Below, piece after piece: positions 7,804 through 15,945 of a stretch of 43,863 nucleotides of DNA. Source of the DNA: Mesorhizobium intechi (lineage in GTDB: Bacteria; Pseudomonadota; Alphaproteobacteria; Rhizobiales; Rhizobiaceae); NCBI RefSeq assembly GCF_002879535.1, contig NZ_PNOT02000322.1, positions 1-43,863 of the forward strand. Reading direction: 5' to 3'. The translations under genes and the position numbers were made by a program. The notes below the pieces were generated by a model, which made no database searches, had not been told where the DNA came from, and was given only the letters and a program-made list of their open reading frames with translations. The number at the start of each line of letters is the position of its first letter. Within the stretch, counting starts at the first letter, position 1.

Positions 7804-8628
7804 TCAGCCCCACTTCATCTCGCCCATGGCGACTTTGGAGCCGATATCGAGCGCGACGCCCATACCGAGGCCGGGGAAGCGCGCATCCATCGCGGCTTTC
7901 AGCGCAGCAGCATCCGCAGCCTTGTGCAGTTCCTCTTCGAAAGCAAGGAGATAGGCCCTCGTGTGAGCGATGGCGCTCGGATCGGTTGCCGCCTGCGGAT
8001 CGAGGTGACCAGCTACGACGACCGATGGCTTCAGGGCGGCGATCTTGTCGAGATTGGCGACCCAGGCGGCGCGGGACTCCTTGCTCTGCGTGTCGGCCGT
8101 CCAGACATGGACGCCGGAGAAGATCAGCACGCCACCGAATATCGCATCGAGCGTCGCAACGCGCAGATAGCGCCGGTTAGCCAGCCCTTCCGCAGCGACG
8201 ATCTCGACCAACTCGCCGTCAACCGTCAACGCCGGGCCGTCGAAGGCTTCAGGCAGCACGATATCGGCGAGCGTCTGCGGGCCATTCTCCTTCAGCTGCG
8301 GTCCCCAGACGGCGAGCTTTTTCTCGATATTGCCGTTGATGGCCGCAATCGTATCGGATGCGGCGATGACTTTTGCGTTCGGGAAGGCGTCATGCACTGG
8401 CATCAGGCCGAAATAGTAGTCAGGGTCGGACTGGCTGACGTAGATGGTTTTCAACGTCTTGCCCGTCGCCTTGATCGCTTCGGCCAGAGCGCGGCCATCC
8501 GGATAGCTGAAGCCGCCATCGATCAGCAGCGCTTCGGTCGGACCGGCCAGCAGCACAGGGGCGCGGAAAAAGCCGGTCTGGCCGGCAGGGAAATGCTTCC
8601 AGGTAAGCTTGGATGGATTGGTGGCCAT
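7804..8628 (-). CDS. MBL-fold protein with altered metal motif
   Basis: The protein has 274 residues from the ATG at 8628, which has AAGGAGA 5 bases upstream; the longer frame to 8739 lacks such a site. Metallo-beta-lactamase-fold features are LLIDGGFSYPDG, TIYVSQSDPDYYFGLMPVHDAFP, IVAAEGLANRRYL and VVVAGHLDP. The usual HxHxDH motif reads SQSDPDY, so the three metal-ligand histidines of that motif are replaced while its Asp is kept. I recall related proteins sharing this form, so it may be a stable subfamily with a non-hydrolytic or differently metallated site. Second gene of the DsbA-MBL-SnoaL-SnoaL operon. Confidence 0.85.
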   Translation of the reverse strand: MATNPSKLTWKHFPAGQTGFFRAPVLLAGPTEALLIDGGFSYPDGRALAEAIKATGKTLKTIYVSQSDPDYYFGLMPVHDAFPNAKVIAASDTIAAINGNIEKKLAVWGPQLKENGPQTLADIVLPEAFDGPALTVDGELVEIVAAEGLANRRYLRVATLDAIFGGVLIFSGVHVWTADTQSKESRAAWVANLDKIAALKPSVVVAGHLDPQAATDPSAIAHTRAYLLAFEEELHKAADAAALKAAMDARFPGLGMGVALDIGSKVAMGEMKWG

Positions 8629-8698
8629 ATCGGTCTCCTTGATGTCAAACGTTACGTTGTTCTGTCGAATTCGGTGTGTGTCGCGTTCGCCGCGATCG

Positions 8699-9331
8699 TC
8701 AGGCCGCGCGCAACTGGTTGGCCAGCACGTCGAAGGCACCGAACAGGGCGCTGGCGCGCATCAGCCGTTGATCGCCATCGCGGTCGACGATCAGAGCTGG
8801 AACGCCCTCGGCGTTGAAGCGTGCCATGTCGGCGCGCGCCGCCGAAACCCGGCTACGATAGGCGTAGAGAAGCGCCTCATCCGGGCTCTGGAGGCGCCGA
8901 GCGGCTTCGGTGAAGCCAGCTTCTGCGAGAATTGCGGCAACCACATCGAGGTCGGAATTGTTGCGTCCATGTTGATAACGGGCGCGCTGCAGCACCTTCA
9001 ATGCTTCGAGTTCGCGCGCCGGTTCCGCGACACCTATCGCGACCAGGCCGAGCGTGGCCGGCGCGGAGTCGAACATCCCGCCCGTCGAGCCGAGCACCTG
9101 CTCGCGATAGGCGTCGGAAAAGGGCTGGCCGGTAAGCCGCGCGATGCGTTGGTCGTTCTGCCAAGCGTAGGCGGCGAAATGGCTGTCCATCGGACGCGAA
9201 GCCTCGCCGGCGAACAGGCCGGTCGGCGCCAGGTTGAACGTCACGCCGTCGAGTTGCGACAGCTTTTCCACCACAGGACCGGCTCCATAGCACCAGCCGC
9301 ACAGGGGGTCGAAAAGGTAAGTGATCCGCAT
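8699..9331 (-). CDS. DsbA-family thioredoxin-fold protein (FrnE-like)
   Basis: The protein has 210 residues. The N-terminus RITYLFDPLCGWCYG holds the active-site CxxC (Cys11, Cys14) of the DsbA/FrnE-type thioredoxin fold, followed by a helical insertion and the C-terminal strand AEGVPALIVDRDGDQRL with the cis-Pro loop (VPA). No signal peptide is seen, so a cytosolic oxidoreductase or isomerase is likely, as in FrnE-like proteins. It is the first gene of the minus-strand operon, 107 bases from the divergent LysR gene that probably controls it. Confidence 0.87.
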   Translation of the reverse strand: MRITYLFDPLCGWCYGAGPVVEKLSQLDGVTFNLAPTGLFAGEASRPMDSHFAAYAWQNDQRIARLTGQPFSDAYREQVLGSTGGMFDSAPATLGLVAIGVAEPARELEALKVLQRARYQHGRNNSDLDVVAAILAEAGFTEAARRLQSPDEALLYAYRSRVSAARADMARFNAEGVPALIVDRDGDQRLMRASALFGAFDVLANQLRAA

Positions 9332-9373
9332 ATCCGTCGTCCCATAAATCTAACGGCAAGATACGCGATCGAG

Positions 9374-9385
9374 ATTGCGCGCAAT
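9374..9385. promoter_or_regulatory. Candidate LysR operator palindrome
   Basis: ATTGCGCGCAAT is a perfect 12-bp palindrome in the 107-base gap between the divergent DsbA-like and LysR genes. A TATATT-like -10 for the minus-strand operon lies next to it, at about 9383-9388 read on the minus strand. The position suits a site bound by the divergent LysR protein; the assignment is inference from position and symmetry. Confidence 0.4.
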
Positions 9386-9438
9386 ATACCGACTAACTAC
9401 AAACACTGTGTGCTATTCGCTTACAATGGAGTCGCGGC

Positions 9439-10347
9439 ATGGAGACGATCAATCTCAATCGACTCGCCTATTTCGTCGCCGTAGTGGACGCAGGCTCGTT
9501 CACGCGTGCCGCCGCTCGGCTCGGCATCACCAAGACCGTCGTAAGCCAGCAGGTGGCCCGGCTGGAGGCGGACCTGCGGACGAGCCTTCTCCTCCGGACG
9601 ACCCGCCGTGTCGAGCCCACTGAAGCCGGCCGGTTGCTGCACGCGCGGTCGGTCATTATCCTACGCGAAGCCGAGGACGCCTTCGGCGAAGTTGCCCAGG
9701 TAACGACGAACCCGATCGGGACCTTGCGGATCGCCGCGCCGAACGACTTCGGTACATCGACGGTTGCACCGTTGCTGGCCAAATTCTGTCGGACCTATCC
9801 TGCATGCACGGTCGACCTCGTCTTGTCAGACGCCAAGATCGACCTGATCGCCCACCACATCGATGTCTCAATGCGGGTCGGCTGGCTTGACGATTCCAGC
9901 CAGCAGGCGCGCCGGATCGGCGCATTCCGGCAGTTGCTGGTCGCGGCGCCCGACTTAGCTCGGACGATTTCCGCCGATGTCCCCGACAATCTTGGCCAGC
10001 AGCCATTCATCGCCAATGGCGCGTTGCGTGAGCCGCTGGTTTGGCATTTCTCGCGCGCCGACTTCGACCGCCGCTCAGTCCGTATGCGGCCGGCGATGAC
10101 AATCAACGCGACCCCGGGCGTACTTGCCGCGACACTGGCCGGAGGCGGCCTGTCGGTACTGCCGGATTTTCTGGTTGCTGATCCGTTGCAGACAGGCGCG
10201 CTTGTCCAGATTCTGCCCGACTGGTCCCTGCCGTCGGGCGGCATCCACGCGGTCTATCCCGCCGCCCGGTTTCGTCCGCCAAAAGTGACTGCCTTTGTCG
10301 CCATGTTGGAAGCCGAAGTGAAGCGGCCGTCGATCGCGCCACACTGA
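9439..10347 (+). CDS. LysR-family transcriptional regulator
   Basis: The 302-residue protein has the classic LysR N-terminal helix-turn-helix: NLNRLAYFVAVVDAGSFTRAAARLGITKTVVSQQVARLEADL, then LLLRTTRRVEPTEAG. The substrate-binding domain starts near IGTLRIAAPNDFGTSTVAPLLAKF. It belongs to the large group with the LLxRTTRRVxLTEAG signature. It is divergent from the DsbA-MBL-SnoaL-SnoaL operon across a short shared promoter region, so it is very likely that operon's regulator. A TACAAT hexamer at 9422-9427 could be its -10, giving a very short leader. Confidence 0.93.
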   Translation: METINLNRLAYFVAVVDAGSFTRAAARLGITKTVVSQQVARLEADLRTSLLLRTTRRVEPTEAGRLLHARSVIILREAEDAFGEVAQVTTNPIGTLRIAAPNDFGTSTVAPLLAKFCRTYPACTVDLVLSDAKIDLIAHHIDVSMRVGWLDDSSQQARRIGAFRQLLVAAPDLARTISADVPDNLGQQPFIANGALREPLVWHFSRADFDRRSVRMRPAMTINATPGVLAATLAGGGLSVLPDFLVADPLQTGALVQILPDWSLPSGGIHAVYPAARFRPPKVTAFVAMLEAEVKRPSIAPH

Positions 10348-10651
10348 TCGACGGCGCCCTGTCCGGACTAACTCTTGTCTCCACCGTCGGTGCTGTGCTC
10401 CGGTAAGCCGCAAGATGCTTTACCGTCGGACGCCGGACATCCCTACCGAACCCACGCTCGTTCCCGATCGCCTGCCGTCTGGATACCCTGAACTTCGTCT
10501 CGACACTTTCACTGATGGCCGGCGGCCGCCATCGACGGCAGATCGCTGCCTTCGTCGAAACGATCGTGTCCGGCCAGTGCCGTCGGCGGGTGATGGCGTC
10601 CATATGCCGCCGGTCGGATTCGCAATGAAATCCATGAAAAACTGTCGTGAC
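10348..10651. other. Convergent intergenic stretch, no supported gene
   Basis: The stretch lies between the stops of the LysR gene and the minus-strand XRE gene. Several overlapping frames run through it, but none has a ribosome-binding site or a family motif. No clear hairpin with a T-run was found. A minus-strand segment (KAAICRRW) weakly recalls TetR regulators, but the rest of that frame does not. Confidence 0.3.
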
Positions 10652-11473
10652 TCAAGGATGCGGCCGGCGATCCGGCCTGGGTGTCTGCGCCGGCACGGCC
10701 GCAATCGGTTGGGCCTCGGTGAGGAAAGACAGCACGGCGGTGGGCACCGCCGCGGAATTGAGCGCATAGACGCCGCAGCGCGATATCAGACTTCTCTTGT
10801 CGACAAGTTTCCCCAGAAAGTGCCAAACGGTGCGGGTGGCGTAGGGGAGATTGTTGTTTCGCCACGATATCCCCATGGTGACGCCCCGCAGATAGCGCCG
10901 CTGGTACGTCTCGAACGGCATGAGGATCGTCTGTCCAAAGGTTGGTGCCTCGCCTCGCGTCAGCTCGGTCACAAAGATGCGCTGGTGCCGATACGCCACG
11001 AGCCCGGTGTAGCGTGAACGCTGCACGATGCCGTTTTCGGGATCTTCGATGCGCTCGAGGGTAGAAACCAGAATTTGTCCGCCGTTCTCGCGCAAGTGAG
11101 CGCAGGCACAGACGATCCGGCCCGGCCACGACAGCGATATGTGCCATGTGTGATAGAAGCCGAGGTATGGTTTGAGTGCATGCCCGTCGCCCGGAAAGGC
11201 GTTGGCCAGCGGCCCATGCAGCGCAGTTTGTCGGTGCTGCTCGCCCAATTTGCTGCGAAAGACGTCCGGGGAAAGGTCGAAATCGGCTGGTTCGAGGCCA
11301 AAAGCTGCCGCTATCGTCAGGAGATTATGAGCGGAAGGAAGGGTTCCTCCATGGAGGTAGCGGTTGAACTGCTGCCTGTTCAGGCCGATCGCGCGGCACA
11401 AATCGGATACGGATCTGCGGGTGCTGCACGCAAGCTTCAGGTTGTTGCTGAAATTGGCCCATGGCTTGCTCAT
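10652..11473 (-). CDS. XRE-type helix-turn-helix regulator
   Basis: The protein has 273 residues. Residues about 10-65 form an XRE/Cro-type helix-turn-helix (SVSDLCRAIGLNRQQFNRYLHGGTLPSAHNLLTIAAAFGLEPADF). The remaining 200 residues are a conserved companion domain without a motif I can name; segments include GFYHTWHISLSWPGRIVCACAHL and TFGQTILMPFETYQRRYLRGVTMG. This architecture is common in Rhizobiales next to ABC transporter genes. It is divergent from the Tat-exported peptide-binding protein gene, with a 102-base shared promoter region holding an inverted repeat, and is its likely regulator. Confidence 0.8.
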   Translation of the reverse strand: MSKPWANFSNNLKLACSTRRSVSDLCRAIGLNRQQFNRYLHGGTLPSAHNLLTIAAAFGLEPADFDLSPDVFRSKLGEQHRQTALHGPLANAFPGDGHALKPYLGFYHTWHISLSWPGRIVCACAHLRENGGQILVSTLERIEDPENGIVQRSRYTGLVAYRHQRIFVTELTRGEAPTFGQTILMPFETYQRRYLRGVTMGISWRNNNLPYATRTVWHFLGKLVDKRSLISRCGVYALNSAAVPTAVLSFLTEAQPIAAVPAQTPRPDRRPHP

Positions 11474-11488
11474 TGAGACAGTATAAAC

Positions 11489-11511
11489 TCGCTTAAAAAT
11501 GCTTCAAGCGA
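11489..11511. promoter_or_regulatory. Candidate operator (inverted repeat)
   Basis: TCGCTT at 11489-11494 and AAGCGA at 11506-11511 form a 6-bp inverted repeat with an 11-base spacer. It lies in the gap between the divergent XRE and binding-protein genes, 16 bases from the XRE start. Symmetry and position fit autoregulation by the XRE protein, but 6-bp arms are short and could be chance. Confidence 0.3.
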
Positions 11512-11575
11512 CGAAATTGCGCAGCCCCGGGCCCGGCCTAGTATCGGCCACAAGCTTCACTCCAAGGGGAACCCA

Positions 11576-13138
11576 ATGAGCGCTTCCAACAGGCTACCGA
11601 GTCTCTCACGTCGTGATGTTCTTCGAGCGGGAGCCGCTCTGGGCCTGATCACAGCTGCCGGCTCGCTGGTGTCGCCGGCCGGGGCGCAAACGCCGGTGCG
11701 CGGCGGACACTTGCGCCTGGCACTCGATGGCGGCGCCTCCGCCGATACGCTCGACCCGGCCCTGGCGTCGGCCAGCGTCAATTTTGTGATCGCGCATTGC
11801 TGGGGCGATACGCTGGTCGAATCCGATCCCAAGACGGGCGCGGCGGTTCCCTCGCTGGCCGAATCCTGGTCCCCGTCGGCCGACGCCAAGGCGTGGACCT
11901 TCAAGATTCGAAAGGACGTCCGTTTCCACGACGGCAGGGGGTTTTCTGTGACCGATGCCGTTGAGACGTTGCGCCGCCACGCCGGAAAGAAATCGCAATC
12001 GGGCGCGTTGGGCCTGCTGTCCGGTATAGACCGTATCGAGGAGCGGGCGGGCGACATGGTGGTGACTCTGAAGGAGGCCAATGCGGACCTGCCGCTGATA
12101 TTTACCGACTATCATCTTCAGATCCAGCCAGGCGGCGGCGTGGAAAAGCCGGCGGCAGCAATCGGCACAGGCCCCTACAAGCTGGTTGCGTTCGAGCCGG
12201 GCGTTCGGTCCGCTTTCGAAAAAAACACCGACGACTGGCGTCAAGACCGAGGCTACGTCGACAGCGTCCTTATTACCGTGTTGAACGATCTGACCGCCCG
12301 GGTCAGCGCCTTGCGCTCCGGTCAGGTCGATTTCATCAGCACCGTCGAACCCAAGGTCGTGCCGTTGCTGAAGCAGGTTCCGGGCGTCGAGATCCTGCGC
12401 ACCTCCGGCAAGGGTTTCTATTCCTTCCTCATGCATTGCGACACCGCGCCCTTCGACAACAACGATCTGCGTCTGGCGCTCAAATATGCAGTCGACCGTG
12501 AGGCTATCCTCAAGCGGGTTCTGGGCGGTTTCGGCACCATTGGCAATGACTACCCGGTCAACGTCAACTATGCGCTCGCGCCTACCGATATAGAGCAGCG
12601 CAATTACGATCCCGACAAGGCTGCATTCCACTTCAAGAAGTCTGGCCTTCAGGATCCAATCCTGCTGCGCACTTCCGAGGCAGCGTTTCCCGGCGCGGTT
12701 GATGCTGCCCAGCTTTTCCAGTTGAGCGCGGAAAAGGCCGGCATCAAGATCAATGTGCAGCGCGAGCCGAGTGACGGCTACTGGTCGGAAGTCTGGAACG
12801 TCAAGCCGTTCTGCACCTCCTTTTGGGGTGGACGCCCGACCCAGGATGCACGCTATTCCACCTCCTACGTTTCCAATGCGGGATGGAACGACACCCGCTT
12901 CAAGCGGCCCGACTTCGACCAGATGGTGGTCAAGGCGCGCGGTGAATTGGACGAGGCCAAGCGGCGGGCACTCTACCGTGACATGGCCCTGATGGTGCGA
13001 GATGAGGGCGGCCTGATCCTGCCGGTATTCAACGACTTCATCAACGCCTGCACGAGCCATCTCAAGGGTTTTGTTCCCGATATTGGCAATGACTTTTCCA
13101 ATGGCCGCATCGCCAGCCGGGTCTGGCTGGAGGCTTGA
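11576..13138 (+). CDS. Tat-exported peptide/oligosaccharide-type ABC substrate-binding protein
   Basis: A 520-residue family 5 solute-binding protein (DppA/OppA type). The N-terminus has a twin-arginine signal (LSRRDVLRAGAALGLITAAGSLV) with cleavage near PAGAQT. Family segments follow: LRLALDGGASADTLDPALA, ESDPKTGAAVPSLAESWSPSADAKAWTFKIRKDVRFHDG and later FDNNDLRLALKYAVDREAIL. Start supported by AAGGGG 6 bases before the ATG. No permease or ATPase gene accompanies it; a CocE-type hydrolase follows. The ligand is unknown: a peptide, or the ester/amide that the hydrolase cleaves. Confidence 0.92.
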   Translation: MSASNRLPSLSRRDVLRAGAALGLITAAGSLVSPAGAQTPVRGGHLRLALDGGASADTLDPALASASVNFVIAHCWGDTLVESDPKTGAAVPSLAESWSPSADAKAWTFKIRKDVRFHDGRGFSVTDAVETLRRHAGKKSQSGALGLLSGIDRIEERAGDMVVTLKEANADLPLIFTDYHLQIQPGGGVEKPAAAIGTGPYKLVAFEPGVRSAFEKNTDDWRQDRGYVDSVLITVLNDLTARVSALRSGQVDFISTVEPKVVPLLKQVPGVEILRTSGKGFYSFLMHCDTAPFDNNDLRLALKYAVDREAILKRVLGGFGTIGNDYPVNVNYALAPTDIEQRNYDPDKAAFHFKKSGLQDPILLRTSEAAFPGAVDAAQLFQLSAEKAGIKINVQREPSDGYWSEVWNVKPFCTSFWGGRPTQDARYSTSYVSNAGWNDTRFKRPDFDQMVVKARGELDEAKRRALYRDMALMVRDEGGLILPVFNDFINACTSHLKGFVPDIGNDFSNGRIASRVWLEA

Positions 13139-13200
13139 ACCGGGAAATAATCGTACCTTTCCGGCGGCGCGCGGTGTGCTCGCCGCCGAGTGGAGCTTTC

Positions 13201-15204
13201 GTGGTTGATCGAATGACCAACAGGAATTTCCGTGTCATCGAAAATGAGTGGATCGTCCTTAAGGACGGCACCCGGCTCGCCGCCCGCATCTGGATGCCCG
13301 AACCGGCTCCCGGCGGGGTGCCGGCGGTGCTCGAATTCCTGCCTTATCGCAAACGCAACAGCACCGCCCCGCGTGATGAGTCCACCTATCCGGTGTTCGC
13401 GGCAGCCGGCATCGCGGGCGTGCGCGTCGACATTCGCGGCTGCGGCGAGTCCGACGGCGTGATCGACGGCGAATATACCGTGCGTGAGCTGGCCGATGCG
13501 GTCGAGGTTATCGAATGGATCGCAGCGCAGGATTGGTCGAATGGCAATGTCGGCATGATGGGGATCTCCTGGGGCGGGTTCAACGCGCTTCAGGTGGCGG
13601 CCCTCAAGCCGCCTGCCCTCAAGGCCGTGATCTCCCTGTCGTCCACTGTCGATCGCTATAATGACGACATTCATTACAAGAATGGCGCGCATCTATCGGC
13701 GCAACTGTCATGGGCGGCGACGATGAATGCCTTCCAGTCGCGGCCTCCCGATCCCGATCTCGTCGGAGAACGCTGGCGCGATATGTGGCTCGAGCGGCTG
13801 GAAGGCGAGCCGTTCTTCATGGAGGAATGGCTCTCCCACCAGCGCCGCGACGACTTCTGGCGCCACGGTTCGATCTGCGAGGATTTTGACGGTTTCTCCA
13901 TTCCCGCACTGGTGATTGCCGGATGGGCCGACGGTTACCGCAACACGCCCTTGAAAGCGGTCGCCGGGATGCCGGAAATGGCCTGGGGCCTGATCGGCCC
14001 ATGGATTCATAAGTATCCGCATTTCGCTGATCCCAAGCCACGCGCCGATTTCCATGCCGAGGCAATTTCATGGTGGCGCCATTGGCTGTGCGGGGAAGAC
14101 AACAAAGCGGAGAATACGCCGAGGCTGCGTGCCTATATCTTGGACGGGCCGCGACCCGGCCGTCGGCGCGAGACCGATCCGGGCTATTGGGTTGCCATGG
14201 ACAGATGGGACGTTCGCGACACACTCATTCTTGGCCTGGATGCCTCGGGCAGGCTCGCTCGATGCGATTCATCGCACGCTGAAGGAAACGCCCTCCTGCA
14301 CTCGCCTCAGGATACGGGCACCGCTGCAGGAGAATTCTTCACGCGCAAGGCTGATTCGGACATGGCCGGCGACCAGCGTGTGGATGATGCTGGATCACTC
14401 ACCTTCGACAGCGCCGTCCTTGCAGAAGAATGCATCATCCTTGGCCAACCACTCATAAAGCTGTCGCTCTCCAGCGATGCTGCCCTGGCCAACCTTGCAG
14501 TCAGGCTCGTCGACGTCCATCCCGATGGCGTGGCGACGCGCGTCAGCTACGGTGTGCTCAACCTGGCGCATCGGAACGGCAATTCCGAACCACAGCCCTT
14601 GAAGCCGGGTGAGACAGTCGAAATCGCGTTGGCACTCGATGCATGCGGCTACCGTTTTGCCCCCGGTCACCGTCTGCGTCTGTCATTGTCCAACGCCTAT
14701 TGGCCGACGATCCTGCCGCCGCCCTGCGACGCGACGCTGACGATCGATCTTGCCAAGTTGCAATTGCAATTGCCGCTGCTTGGCGCGCATCGCCGGATCG
14801 AAATCCCGCAGCCATCCAACACAGATCCCCTGCCCCGCCACGAGGTCCTCACGGCAGGATCGTCCGGCCGCTCTGTTGAACGCGATGTGCAAAATGGCGT
14901 GACCCGATACCGGGTGCACGAGGATACAGGTCTTAGCCGCCATCCGGGCAACGGCTTGTGCATGCGCGAGACCCGGCAGGAGGTATGGTCGATTGCGCCT
15001 GATAACCCGCTGTCGCTGAATGCCGAGATCCGCTGGACATGCAGTGCCGAGCGCGAAGGCTGGCGCACGCAAAGCCGTTGCACCACCCTTCTCTCCTGCA
15101 CCGCGACAGAGTGGGTGATTTCGGAGCGAACCGAGGCACTGGAGGACGGCCAAAAACTGTTCGAGCGCGAGCGTGGCGCCCGCATCCCGCGTGATCATAT
15201 GTAG
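13201..15204 (+). CDS. CocE/NonD-family hydrolase (X-Pro dipeptidyl-peptidase-like)
   Basis: A serine hydrolase of 667 residues with an alpha/beta-hydrolase core and a C-terminal jelly-roll domain. Visible catalytic residues are Ser123 in GISWGGF, Asp244 in AGWADGY and His270 in GPWIHKYPH. DIRGCGESDG is the usual oxyanion-side segment. I prefer the GTG at 13201, which has GGAG 5 bases upstream, over the ATG at 13213 or the TTG at 13135, which abuts its ribosome-binding site. Homologues cleave acyl esters, cephalosporin esters, glutaryl amides or prolyl peptides; which applies is unclear. The gene directly follows the binding protein, suggesting import and hydrolysis of one substrate. Confidence 0.88.
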   Translation: MVDRMTNRNFRVIENEWIVLKDGTRLAARIWMPEPAPGGVPAVLEFLPYRKRNSTAPRDESTYPVFAAAGIAGVRVDIRGCGESDGVIDGEYTVRELADAVEVIEWIAAQDWSNGNVGMMGISWGGFNALQVAALKPPALKAVISLSSTVDRYNDDIHYKNGAHLSAQLSWAATMNAFQSRPPDPDLVGERWRDMWLERLEGEPFFMEEWLSHQRRDDFWRHGSICEDFDGFSIPALVIAGWADGYRNTPLKAVAGMPEMAWGLIGPWIHKYPHFADPKPRADFHAEAISWWRHWLCGEDNKAENTPRLRAYILDGPRPGRRRETDPGYWVAMDRWDVRDTLILGLDASGRLARCDSSHAEGNALLHSPQDTGTAAGEFFTRKADSDMAGDQRVDDAGSLTFDSAVLAEECIILGQPLIKLSLSSDAALANLAVRLVDVHPDGVATRVSYGVLNLAHRNGNSEPQPLKPGETVEIALALDACGYRFAPGHRLRLSLSNAYWPTILPPPCDATLTIDLAKLQLQLPLLGAHRRIEIPQPSNTDPLPRHEVLTAGSSGRSVERDVQNGVTRYRVHEDTGLSRHPGNGLCMRETRQEVWSIAPDNPLSLNAEIRWTCSAEREGWRTQSRCTTLLSCTATEWVISERTEALEDGQKLFERERGARIPRDHM

Positions 15205-15206
15205 GG

Positions 15207-15227
15207 TGAGCACAAGAGCCGCTCACA
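15207..15227 (+). terminator. Possible hairpin after hydrolase gene
   Basis: GTGAGC and GCTCAC form a 6-bp perfect stem just after the hydrolase stop, followed by AATAG rather than a T-run. It may be a weak or factor-dependent terminator, or an mRNA-stabilising structure. Confidence 0.3.
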
Positions 15228-15493
15228 ATAGATAGGTTGGAAGGCTCCAGCTTCCTGTTGGCGCGAGGCATCCTGGGTTCGTCTGGCGGTGCAAGGCATG
15301 GATCGAGTCGCTATTGATCGATAACGACAATGGTGAGCCGGATCGCGTGAGGTACGGCCGACCGTGAATTGTAGAACCACAAATGACCGATTTAGAGCCG
15401 GCTGCAGAAGGCCGCTTCTGGCAAGATTGGCTGCACACTGACGAGACTCCGCACCAGCTCTGCTACCGGCGTGATGCATTTCCGACGGTTCGA

Positions 15494-15523
15494 TGATCCA
15501 AAACTCCCTCGCCGCCGTAGAAC
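15494..15523 (+). promoter_or_regulatory. RpoE (ECF, ChrR-controlled) promoter of DUF2147-phr operon
   Basis: TGATCC at 15494-15499, an 18-base spacer, then TAGAAC at 15518-15523. It matches the RpoE-type -35 (TGATCC) and -10 (TA-rich) known from Rhodobacter sphaeroides. The same layout occurs before rpoE and before the FAD oxidoreductase gene in this window. Transcription would begin near 15530, about 28 bases before the DUF2147 start. Confidence 0.75.
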
Positions 15524-15557
15524 CAGCAAAACCTGTCATTTAGCGGAGAAAGGGGCG

Positions 15558-15932
15558 ATGCAAGGTTTAATCGCATTCCTGTGTGTCATGTTTCTGACAT
15601 CGGCTGCACACGCCGATGCGTTCTCGGACAGCCGCGGCATATGGATGCGCGATGACGGCAATGCCAAGGTTTCGATTGCGCCGTGCGGACAGCAATTATG
15701 CGCCACCAATTTGTGGATCCGTGACACCAGCAAGGGAGAGCAAGCCGGCGACAAGCTGATCATGGCGCTAAAACCGGCGTCACGAGGAACGCTGGCAGGA
15801 AACGCCTACGACCCTAAACGAAACCGCACCTATTCGATGACACTGAAAGTAGTGAATGGCGCCCTCACCACGCGGGGTTGCATGGCCGCGGGTTTGATCT
15901 GCAGAAACGTGCGTTGGACGCCGGTCAAGTGA
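15558..15932 (+). CDS. DUF2147-family periplasmic protein
   Basis: A 124-residue exported protein: the signal peptide MQGLIAFLCVMFLTSAAHA is followed by the DUF2147 pattern RGIWMRDDGNAKVSIAPCGQQLCATNLWIRDT and GCMAAGLICRNVRWTPV. Four Cys residues (PCGQQLC, GCMAAGLIC) could form disulfides. The ATG at 15558 follows AAAGGGG, and the predicted RpoE promoter lies just upstream, so the longer frame from 15471 is not used. The photolyase gene starts 13 bases after it. Molecular function is unknown; co-regulation with photolyase points to oxidative or light stress. Confidence 0.85.
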   Translation: MQGLIAFLCVMFLTSAAHADAFSDSRGIWMRDDGNAKVSIAPCGQQLCATNLWIRDTSKGEQAGDKLIMALKPASRGTLAGNAYDPKRNRTYSMTLKVVNGALTTRGCMAAGLICRNVRWTPVK

Positions 15933-15945
15933 TCGGCGAGACGCA

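Noticed and set aside
10348..10651. Possible TetR regulator remnant on the minus strand
   Set aside because: Only a short TKAAICRRW-like string; surrounding residues do not follow the family in any frame.
15383..15496. 37-aa plus-strand ORF ending on the RpoE -35 element
   Set aside because: No ribosome-binding site and no recognised family; may be a fragment.
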